Shown: one piece after another, positions 1 through 6,606 of the stretch
How the letters are laid out: every line of letters starts with the position of its first letter
Position numbering within the stretch: the stretch's first letter is position 1
Assembly: GCA_017302755.1 (NCBI GenBank)
Contig: JAFLCR010000120.1
Coordinates: 1-7,299, forward strand
Source of the DNA: Alphaproteobacteria bacterium
Lineage (GTDB): Bacteria; Pseudomonadota; Alphaproteobacteria; Rickettsiales; JAFLCR01
Direction of reading: 5' to 3'
Length of the DNA: 7,299 bases
Translations under genes and position numbers: made by a program
The notes under the pieces: model-generated
What the model saw: the letters and a program-made list of their open reading frames with translations, nothing else
Told to the model about the DNA's origin: nothing
Databases searched by the model: none

Positions 1-2
1 CC

Positions 3-659
3 ACGCGCGAGCAGGTGTCGATGGCCGTGCGCATGCAGGCGATCGATCGGCTCGATCTGTGGGCTGCGGCGTTCGAAGCGGGCCGGGGACTGAACGCGGA
101 AGCGCTGGCAGTAGCGCGCGGCGCCGACAGGCAGGCATTGGATATTGCCAATCCGCCGGAAGAAAAATGGATTCAGTTTGAGAAAAACCCCGCCGCGAAA
201 CGCGAGCAGGCTGCTGCTAGCATGACAAAAATGCTGGTGGCTCTGGTGGAGCGCGCTCCGGCGCTCAAGGATGATCCGACCGTGCAGCAAGCGTTTGCCG
301 CCGCCATGCACCTGCATGCGAATTCATTGCTGGAGGTGACGCAGGCGATGGAAGCTTCGCATGCCCCTGCCGCTGTAGTGGCGGGGCTGAAGCAGGAGCA
401 GGGATTGCTGCTTGTCCAGCCCGGCGGCGTGAACGAGAATTTGGCGCAGGCGGTGGCAAATGGCGTTCTGGCCGCCACCGAGCGTTTGCGCGCAGACAAA
501 ACCTTTTCGGATGCTCAGGCCTTCACCCTGATCGGCTGGGCAACCACGCGCGCAGAACAAGCGCAGACGCCGGATGCGGCCAAATACAGGGCCGCCATTA
601 CCGGCTTCTTCGCTCAGGTGAATGAGCAGGCTACGGGCAACGGCGCAAGGGCCATGTAA
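3..659 (+). CDS. Hypothetical helical protein, probably 5'-truncated
   Basis: I do not recognise this protein. The frame is open from the first bases of the window to a TAA at 657-659, so the gene probably begins upstream. If it starts inside the window, the best candidate is ATG at 21, which has an AGCAGG-like ribosome site about five bases before it; GTG at 15 is less likely. The visible part is about 213-218 residues, rich in Ala, Glu and Gln, and looks mostly alpha-helical. It has no signal peptide at the visible start, no membrane segment and no catalytic motif I can name. Codon use is GC-rich like the neighbouring genes, so it looks native. It ends 73 bases before divK on the same strand, and the gap holds candidate regulatory sites, so it is probably not in the divK-pleD operon. 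Confidence is good that it is coding and nil for function. Confidence 0.7.
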   Translation, partial: TREQVSMAVRMQAIDRLDLWAAAFEAGRGLNAEALAVARGADRQALDIANPPEEKWIQFEKNPAAKREQAAASMTKMLVALVERAPALKDDPTVQQAFAAAMHLHANSLLEVTQAMEASHAPAAVVAGLKQEQGLLLVQPGGVNENLAQAVANGVLAATERLRADKTFSDAQAFTLIGWATTRAEQAQTPDAAKYRAAITGFFAQVNEQATGNGARAM

Positions 660-670
660 TTCCGCGTGGA

Positions 671-692
671 TTAAACCACTTCTTAAAGATTC
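671..692 (+). promoter_or_regulatory. CtrA-box-like element plus GANTC site upstream of divK
   Basis: Seen: two TTAA half-sites at 671-674 and 683-686 separated by 8 bases, followed directly by GATTC at 688-692. Known: the alphaproteobacterial master regulator CtrA binds TTAA-N7-TTAA, divK is a CtrA-activated gene in Caulobacter crescentus, and GANTC is the CcrM methylation site read by GcrA. Inferred: this is the control region for divK-pleD. The spacer is one base longer than consensus, and I see no convincing -10, so the call is tentative. Confidence 0.4.
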
Positions 693-732
693 CGCCGCAT
701 GATGGGAACATGTCATTCTCTATGTGTCGGAA

Positions 733-1121
733 ATGCCGAAGAAAATTCTCATAGTTGAAGATAACGACCTGAATCTGAAGCTCTTTCGGGATCTTCTGGA
801 GGCGCACGGCTATGTCACGGTCGAAACCAAGGACGGGCTCGAGGCGCTGCGCCTCGCCAAAGCCGAAATGCCGGACCTCATTCTCATGGATATTCAGCTT
901 CCCGAAATTTCCGGCCTCGACGTGACCCGCAAGATCAAAGAGGACAGCGAGATTCGCGCCATTCCCATCATCGCCGTCACCGCCTTCGCCATGAAGGACG
1001 ATGAGGAGAAGATTCTAAGCGCGGGCTGCCAGGCCTATATCGCCAAGCCGATTTCCATCAGCCATTTCCTCGATACCATTCGCGGCTTTCTGGAAGATCG
1101 CGCCGGGAGCGCCGCCGCCGT

Positions 1122-1125
<4 letters not shown>
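733..1125 (+). CDS. divK: DivK, single-domain cell-cycle response regulator
   Basis: Small stand-alone receiver (130 aa) of the DivJ-PleC-DivK phosphorelay. In Caulobacter, phosphorylated DivK binds DivL and reroutes the CckA kinase, lowering CtrA activity. All receiver residues are present when counted from ATG 733: acidic pair E9/D10, phosphoacceptor D53 in the [10 protein letters not shown] motif, T83 and K105. The stretches [18 protein letters not shown] and AYIAKPIS are typical of DivK rather than of a generic CheY-like protein. There is no output domain. I chose ATG 733 because it gives the standard DivK N-terminus and the same D53 numbering as Caulobacter; an in-frame GTG at 724 would add three residues, and neither start has a strong Shine-Dalgarno. 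The stop overlaps the pleD start by four bases (ATGA), which suggests translational coupling. Confidence 0.95.
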
Positions 1126-2528
<1,403 letters not shown>

Positions 2529-2629
2529 AACTCCCATTGATAAATATCGATAATTTGCGATTTTTCTTGCGGATTTCCGCGCGCTGCGCTACCACACGCA
2601 TCTTCAAAATTCACTGGAAATAGAAACTC
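2529..2629 (+). promoter_or_regulatory. Candidate rpoZ promoter region
   Basis: This 101-bp gap between pleD and rpoZ starts with a markedly AT-rich stretch (about 2526-2568) in otherwise GC-rich DNA. It holds GATAA twice, at 2539-2543 and 2549-2553, exactly 10 bp apart, and GATAAT (2549-2554) is a possible -10 hexamer, but I find no good -35 before it. A small GCGG/CCGC stem lies at 2569-2580 with no T-tract, so it is not a convincing terminator. The ribosome site before rpoZ (TGGAAA, 2615-2620) is weak. Promoter function is inferred from composition only. Confidence 0.3.
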
Positions 2630-3013
2630 ATGGCCCGCGTTACCGTTGAAGACTGCATCCTGAACGTTCCCAACCGCTTCGAACTGGTGGAACTCGCCGC
2701 CCAGCGCGCGAAAGACATCTCCGCCGGTGCCCCCCTGACGGTGGACCGCGATAACGACAAGGACGCCGTGGTTTCCCTGCGCGAGATCGCCGACAAGACC
2801 GTGGAACTGGACAATCTTCGCGAGGAGGTGATCGCCAGCTACCAGCGCCAGCAGATGTACGACAAGGTGGCGGGCTTCATCCGCGCGCCGCAAAGCGGCA
2901 TGGCAGGCGAAGCGGGCGAGGAAATCGCCGGCATGCAGAAGGTCGTGAACGAGGAGGAGGCCGAGGAAAGTGGCATCTCCTTCGCCGGCGACAATATCGA
3001 AATCGAGGATTAA
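2630..3013 (+). CDS. rpoZ: RNA polymerase omega subunit RpoZ
   Basis: Omega is the small RNA polymerase subunit that binds beta' and helps core assembly; in E. coli it also contributes to ppGpp site 1. The N-terminus MARVTVEDC and the segments [16 protein letters not shown] (residues 16-31) and [18 protein letters not shown] are characteristic of the family. The length, 127 aa, is in the usual alphaproteobacterial range. After about residue 80 the protein becomes a Glu-rich acidic tail, typical of the variable C-terminus. It sits directly upstream of rsh, as rpoZ does in many proteobacteria, linking the polymerase subunit to the enzyme that makes its alarmone. The 206-bp gap before rsh means the two genes may not be tightly co-transcribed. 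Identification is firm. Confidence 0.95.
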   Translation: MARVTVEDCILNVPNRFELVELAAQRAKDISAGAPLTVDRDNDKDAVVSLREIADKTVELDNLREEVIASYQRQQMYDKVAGFIRAPQSGMAGEAGEEIAGMQKVVNEEEAEESGISFAGDNIEIED

Positions 3014-3037
3014 CCCCTTTTTCGGCGGTTTTAGATA

Positions 3038-3062
3038 GGTTACACTGAAATCATGTGTAACC
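3038..3062. repeat. Perfect 8-bp dyad between rpoZ and rsh
   Basis: GGTTACAC at 3038-3045 is exactly complementary to GTGTAACC at 3055-3062, with a 9-base spacer. It lies 25 bases after the rpoZ stop and about 160 bases before rsh. No T-tract follows the right arm, so it does not look like an ordinary intrinsic terminator. It could be an operator for a dimeric regulator, or an RNA hairpin that blocks 3' degradation of the rpoZ transcript. TACACT (3041-3046), overlapping the left arm, could serve as a -10 hexamer, which would fit an operator. I cannot name a regulator. Confidence 0.5.
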
Positions 3063-3097
3063 GGCAGAAACCCGCAGAACCTGGTCATGATTTCGTT

Positions 3098-3223
3098 ATG
3101 CAGCCGCGAGAATGGCGGTTTGCGAGAACCGGCGCGCAGCTTACATCAGTACGTGAACACCGGAAGCGCAGCAAACAGGCGTTCGCAGCAAGGCAGGACG
3201 GGATCATGAGCAGGTTCTTATGA
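3098..3223 (+). CDS. Possible 41-aa small ORF coupled to rsh
   Basis: An ATG at 3098 opens a 41-codon frame ending in TGA at 3221-3223, which overlaps the rsh ATG by four bases (ATGA). The predicted peptide begins MQPREWRFARTG, ends IMSRFL, is strongly basic (Arg/Lys-rich), and has no signal peptide or membrane segment. An internal ATG at 3206 would leave only a five-residue peptide with the same overlap. Overlap of this kind often marks translational coupling, so this could be a leader peptide controlling rsh. Against it: there is no clear ribosome site before 3098, a second unrelated frame (3087-3209) is also open here, and 41 open codons can arise by chance. Confidence 0.2.
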   Translation: MQPREWRFARTGAQLTSVREHRKRSKQAFAARQDGIMSRFL

Positions 3224-5376
3224 TTCGCCAGTTCGAACTGGTAGAAAAGGTCAAAGCGTACGATCCTCAGGTGGATGAGGACGCGCTGAACCGCGCCTAT
3301 GTGTATTCCATGCAGGCGCATGGCAGCCAGCAGCGCGCCTCTGGGGATCCGTATTTCACGCATCCGCTGGAGGTGGCCAACATCCTCACCCAGTACCGGC
3401 TGGACGGCGCTTCCATCATCACCGCCCTGCTGCATGACACGGTCGAGGATACGCACGCCACGCTGGAGGAGATCGAGGAGCATTTCGGCAAGGAAATCTC
3501 TCAGCTGGTGGACGGCGTCACCAAGCTGTCGCGCCTCGAATACAAGTCCGAGCAGGAGAAGCAGGCGGAGAATTTCCGCAAGCTGCTGGTGGCCATGTCG
3601 GAGGATATCCGCGTGCTACTGGTCAAGCTCGCCGACCGGCTGCACAACATGCGCACCCTGCACCACGTCACCTCGCCGGAAAAACGCCGCCGCATCGCCC
3701 GCGAAACGATGGAGATCTACGCGCCGCTGGCCGAGCGCCTCGGCATGCAGGATTTCAAGGAGGAGCTGCAGGATCTCGCCTTTGCCGAGATTCAGCCGGA
3801 AGCGCGAGAATCCATCATCGCCCGCCTGAAATTCCTGCGCCAGGAAGGGCAGGGGGTGATCGAGAAGATCGTCACCGACATCAGAAAAACCCTGACTGAC
3901 GCCCAGATCACCGCCGAAGTGTCGGGCCGCGAGAAGACGCCCTATTCCATCTGGAAAAAGATGGAGGCCAAGCATGTCAGCTTCGAGCAGCTGGCCGACA
4001 TCATGGCCTTCCGCATCGTGGTGGCGGATATTGGCATGTGCTATCAGGCGCTCGGCGCGGTGCACGCCGCCTATCACATGATTCCCGGCCATTTCAAGGA
4101 TTATCTCTCCACGCCCAAGAGCAACGGCTATCAGTCGCTGCATACGGCGGTGCTGGGGCCGGAGCGGCAGCGCATCGAGATCCAGATTCGCACGAAGGAA
4201 ATGCACGAGATCGCCGAATTCGGTGTGGCCGCGCACTGGGCCTATAAGCAGGGCATGGGCAAGACCACCGAGGGCAAGCAGTACCGCTGGGTGCGCGAGC
4301 TGCTCGAGATTCTGGAGCACGCCTCCAATCCGGAAGAGTTCCTCGAGAACACCAAGCTCGAGATGTATCACGACCAGGTGTTCGCCTTTACGCCGAAGGG
4401 CGACGTGTTCGCGCTGCCCAAGGGCGCGACGCCGGTCGATTTTGCCTTCGCGGTGCATTCGAACGTGGGCTTTACCTGCGTTGGCGCGAAGGTGAACGGG
4501 CGCATCGTGCCGCTCAAGACGCCGCTGGAGAACGGCGACCAGGTGGAGATCGTGCGTTCCAAGGCGCAGACGCCCTCGCCGGCGTGGGAGCGCTTCGTTG
4601 TTACCGGCAAGGCAAAATCCGAAATACGGCGCTTCCTGCGCACGCAGCAGCGCAACGAATACATCAATCTGGGACGAGCGATCCTGGCCAAAACGTTCAA
4701 GCAGGAAGGCTTTGAGCTGCAGGATAAGATGCTCGAGCCGGCCATGAAAATCCTGGGCAGGAAGACGCTCGACGATCTGCTTGCCGCGGTGGGCGAAGGC
4801 CTGGTGACGCGCGCCCAGGTGTTCGAGGCGGTTTATCCCAATCACAAATCGGTTGCCGAGACGACAGCTAAGAAGGGTTTTTCCCTTGCCCGCCTGCTGA
4901 AAAAACCCGCCAAGGCGGGCGACAAGGCGCTGCCCATCAAGGGACTGATGCCAGGGCTGGCCGTGCATTTTGCCGGGTGCTGCCATCCGATTCCGGGTGA
5001 CCGGATCGTGGGCATCATCACCACGGGCAAGGGCATCACCATTCACACCATCGACTGCGAAACCCTGCAGAACTTCACCGATTCGCCGGAACGCTGGATG
5101 GATGTTTCCTGGGAAAAGGACGGCACCGAAAGCCAACTCTACACCGGCCGCTTACGCATGCAGGTGAGCCATGAGACGGGTGCGCTTGCCAACCTGGCCA
5201 ACTCCATCGCCAAGGACGGCGGCAACATCACCAATCTCAAGATCATCAACCGCGCGCCGGATTTCTTTGAGATTCTGCTCGACATCCAGGTGCGTGACAT
5301 TCGCCACCTGAATGCGGTGATTGCGGCGCTGCGGGCTAATTCGGCGGTGCAGTCGGTTGAGCGCAACCATATGTGA
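3220..5376 (+). CDS. rsh: Bifunctional (p)ppGpp synthetase/hydrolase (Rsh, RelA/SpoT family)
   Basis: Makes (p)ppGpp from ATP and GTP/GDP and hydrolyses it; usually the only long RelA/SpoT enzyme of an alphaproteobacterium. The 718 aa cover every expected domain. The HD hydrolase (about 25-200) has H48, H72-D73, E76-D77 and N143 (RLHNMRT). The synthetase (about 225-345) has R237/K239, D260, Y304 and E320 in IEIQIRT. The TGS domain spans about 385-446, the zinc-finger region has CC-H at 587-589 plus C613, and the ACT domain is about 645-715. Both active sites look complete. One oddity: the motif usually RFKD in bifunctional enzymes reads HFKD at 291-294. The start at 3220 has an AGCAGG-like ribosome site at 3209-3214; no earlier in-frame start exists after the stop at 3154. 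Genes often call this relA or spoT. Confidence 0.96.
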   Translation: MIRQFELVEKVKAYDPQVDEDALNRAYVYSMQAHGSQQRASGDPYFTHPLEVANILTQYRLDGASIITALLHDTVEDTHATLEEIEEHFGKEISQLVDGVTKLSRLEYKSEQEKQAENFRKLLVAMSEDIRVLLVKLADRLHNMRTLHHVTSPEKRRRIARETMEIYAPLAERLGMQDFKEELQDLAFAEIQPEARESIIARLKFLRQEGQGVIEKIVTDIRKTLTDAQITAEVSGREKTPYSIWKKMEAKHVSFEQLADIMAFRIVVADIGMCYQALGAVHAAYHMIPGHFKDYLSTPKSNGYQSLHTAVLGPERQRIEIQIRTKEMHEIAEFGVAAHWAYKQGMGKTTEGKQYRWVRELLEILEHASNPEEFLENTKLEMYHDQVFAFTPKGDVFALPKGATPVDFAFAVHSNVGFTCVGAKVNGRIVPLKTPLENGDQVEIVRSKAQTPSPAWERFVVTGKAKSEIRRFLRTQQRNEYINLGRAILAKTFKQEGFELQDKMLEPAMKILGRKTLDDLLAAVGEGLVTRAQVFEAVYPNHKSVAETTAKKGFSLARLLKKPAKAGDKALPIKGLMPGLAVHFAGCCHPIPGDRIVGIITTGKGITIHTIDCETLQNFTDSPERWMDVSWEKDGTESQLYTGRLRMQVSHETGALANLANSIAKDGGNITNLKIINRAPDFFEILLDIQVRDIRHLNAVIAALRANSAVQSVERNHM

Positions 5377-5500
5377 TGAAGCCCGCGCCTGCCTCCCAGA
5401 GTGTGAAGGGAAGGGAGTGCCCCTGCGAAAACATTATTTTTCATTGCAATATCGGTGCATAGCCTTAAAAATCTTCCCTCCATCAAGGAAAGGCGGTGCC
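5377..5500 (+). promoter_or_regulatory. rsh to membrane-protein gap, possible promoter
   Basis: This 124-bp gap has a drop in GC after about 5430. TTGCAA (5444-5449) and the A/T-rich TTAAAAAT (5465-5472) could be weak -35 and -10 elements, but spacing is short (15) or the -10 match is poor. A strong purine-rich ribosome site, AAGGAAAGG, sits shortly before the ATG at 5501. I find no intrinsic terminator for rsh: the CTCCC/GGGAG pair at about 5395-5417 has a long loop and no T-tract. Transcription may read through from rsh. Confidence 0.25.
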
Positions 5501-5752
5501 ATGGCGCAAAAAACTTCCACCAAACCCATTCTTGTCATCATCGTTGCGGTGGTGGTGGCCATTGCGCTCTACGCCATCCTGACCATGCCCGATCAGCGCA
5601 CAGGCGCGCAAAAACTCGGCGACGCGATCGGTGAACTGCCGAACGGCGTGGACAAGGCAGCCAGGCAGCTTGAAGACCGCACTCCCGGCGAAAAGATCGG
5701 CGATGCGGTAAAAGACGCCGGCGACGCCATCAAGGACGGTACGAACCGCTGA
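5501..5752 (+). CDS. Small single-pass membrane protein, unknown function
   Basis: An 83-aa protein I do not recognise by name. Residues 1-8 are short and basic, residues 9-28 form one strongly hydrophobic Val/Ile/Ala-rich membrane helix (ILVIIVAVVVAIALYAIL region), and residues 30-83 are a charged tail. The tail repeats a Gly-Asp-Ala pattern (GDAIGEL, GDAVKDA, GDAIKDG) and should form an amphipathic helix. The likely topology is N-in with the tail in the periplasm, though by the positive-inside rule alone this is not certain. ATG 5501 is chosen because AAGGAAAGG lies just upstream and it places the hydrophobic segment at the N-terminus; the frame is open further upstream into rsh, but that part is not coding. 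It lies 44 bp before the OmpA-like gene on the same strand, so a shared envelope role is plausible but unproven. Confidence 0.8.
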   Translation: MAQKTSTKPILVIIVAVVVAIALYAILTMPDQRTGAQKLGDAIGELPNGVDKAARQLEDRTPGEKIGDAVKDAGDAIKDGTNR

Positions 5753-5796
5753 TTGCCCCATCCATTTATTATTGTCATCCACCACATGGAGTTCCT

Positions 5797-6411
5797 ATGC
5801 GTATTTTATCCTTAACCCTTACCTGCCTGGTTGCGGCGTTCAGCACTTCCGGCGCTTTTGCCAAAAGCGAGGATGCTGCTTATGACAAGGGCAACAATCC
5901 CGTCGTCGATTCCCGTGGCGGCTGCGTCCGCACCAAGTGGACAGACGACCGTGACCCTTGCGCGCCTACCCCGCCGCCGCAGCCGGTGGTCGAGGCTCCC
6001 AAGCCGAAACCCAAGCCCATGCCCGTCGTGAGCCAGGAACAGCGCACCATCTACTTCGAGTTTGACAGCTACAAGCTGACGCCCGAAGGCGCGGCGAAGA
6101 TCGACCAGCTGGCGAATATCGTCAACGGCTCGAAGGAGATCACCGACGTGCATATCCATGGCTATACCGACCAGTTCGGCTCGGACGGTTACAATGCCAC
6201 CCTCGCGACGAAGCGCGCTGAAGCGGTGCGGGATTACTTCAAGGCCCGCGTCAGCCCCTACAGCGGCGTCACCCTGCATGAGGCAGATGTCAAAGGCCTT
6301 GGCAAGGCGCAGGGCGAGGGTTGCAAGGAAAAGCACAAGAAGCGCGCCGAGCGCATCGCCTGCATGGCTGATCAGCGGCGCGTGGAGTTTGAATTCAAGT
6401 CCATTCGCTGA
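5797..6411 (+). CDS. Secreted OmpA-C-domain (peptidoglycan-binding) protein
   Basis: 204-aa envelope protein with no beta-barrel domain. Residues 1-22 are a Sec signal peptide, with likely cleavage after AFA; there is no lipobox, so it is probably not a lipoprotein. A short segment with Cys43 and Cys55 is followed by a Pro/Lys-rich linker (about 57-78) that could span periplasm. The OmpA C-terminal domain covers about 83-202. D125 and R140 are 15 residues apart, as are the two diaminopimelate-binding residues of Acinetobacter OmpA, so peptidoglycan binding should be intact. A loop with Cys176 and Cys189 before DQRRVEFEF matches the disulfide loop of E. coli OmpA. GGAG at 5788-5791 is a good ribosome site for ATG 5797. 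An intrinsic terminator follows directly. Role inferred: linking the envelope to the cell wall; the N-terminal partner is unknown. Confidence 0.88.
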   Translation: MRILSLTLTCLVAAFSTSGAFAKSEDAAYDKGNNPVVDSRGGCVRTKWTDDRDPCAPTPPPQPVVEAPKPKPKPMPVVSQEQRTIYFEFDSYKLTPEGAAKIDQLANIVNGSKEITDVHIHGYTDQFGSDGYNATLATKRAEAVRDYFKARVSPYSGVTLHEADVKGLGKAQGEGCKEKHKKRAERIACMADQRRVEFEFKSIR

Positions 6412-6428
6412 GGCGATGATCTCCAAGG

Positions 6429-6455
6429 AAAGGGCGCCTTCCGGCGCCCTTTTTT
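6429..6455 (+). terminator. Intrinsic terminator of the OmpA-like gene
   Basis: AAAGGGCGCC (6429-6438), loop TTCC (6439-6442) and GGCGCCCTTT (6443-6452) make a perfect, very GC-rich 10-bp stem, and the T-run extends from 6450 to 6455. It starts 18 bases after the stop codon. This is a textbook Rho-independent terminator for the + strand. Its last four T residues are also the first four bases of the inverted repeat that follows. Confidence 0.93.
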
Positions 6456-6565
6456 GTCATTCCCGCGAAGGCGGGAATCCATAACCACAGACGCTTGGAA
6501 TAGTTGCAGGCGTTTCATCTCATTGCCGGTGAATATGGATTCCCGCCTTCGCGGGAATGACAAAA
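6452..6565. repeat. REPIN-like element: two inverted REP sequences
   Basis: The 32 bases at 6452-6483 recur as an exact reverse complement at 6534-6565, with a 50-base unique spacer. Each arm holds its own smaller palindrome, ATTCCCGC-4 bases-GCGGGAAT (6459-6478 and 6539-6558). This fits the ATTCCC-N8-GGGAAT form of the neisserial dRS3 repeat and resembles intergenic REP elements known from several proteobacteria. Two inverted REPs with a short spacer form a REPIN, a non-autonomous element thought to be moved by a RAYT (IS200/IS605-like) transposase encoded elsewhere. No transposase gene is in this window and the spacer has no ORF. If transcribed, it would fold into one long 32-bp stem. Confidence 0.85.
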
Positions 6566-6584
6566 TCCCTTTTTGCGCTATACA
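6557..6584 (+). promoter_or_regulatory. Candidate pdxJ promoter, -35 inside the repeat
   Basis: ATGACA (6557-6562) matches the TTGACA hexamer at five of six positions and lies in the outer end of the right REP arm. TATACA (6579-6584) matches TATAAT at five of six positions, 16 bases downstream. Transcription would start near 6591, giving a very short leader that still holds the AAGGA ribosome site (6596-6600). A pdxJ promoter is needed somewhere here because a strong terminator lies upstream. Inferred from hexamer matches only. Confidence 0.4.
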
Positions 6585-6606
6585 AATGGCAGAAGAAGGA
6601 ATCACC

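Noticed and set aside
724..732. GTG start for divK
   Set aside because: Possible, but ATG 733 gives the usual DivK N-terminus and D53 numbering; neither start has a clear ribosome site.
2569..2580. GCGG/CCGC hairpin after pleD as a terminator
   Set aside because: Stem is only 4-5 bp with a tiny loop and no T-tract follows.
3087..3209. Second small ORF (40 codons) before rsh
   Set aside because: No ribosome site, no coupling to rsh, overlaps the other candidate in a different frame; likely chance.
3616..5136. Long open frame on the - strand (506 codons)
   Set aside because: Lies wholly inside rsh, whose protein is recognisable from end to end; GC-rich codon use leaves the opposite strand open. 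No family motifs seen in its translation.
5321..5500. N-terminal extension of the small membrane protein into rsh
   Set aside because: It would overlap the rsh end, lacks a ribosome site and puts a non-membrane segment ahead of the hydrophobic helix; ATG 5501 has a strong ribosome site.
5812..6426. 204-codon open frame on the - strand
   Set aside because: Antisense to the OmpA-like gene, which has a signal peptide, domain motifs, ribosome site and terminator; the minus frame has none.
6452..6565. CRISPR array or insertion-sequence ends
   Set aside because: Only two copies in inverted orientation, no regular spacers, no transposase gene; a REPIN-like pair explains it better.
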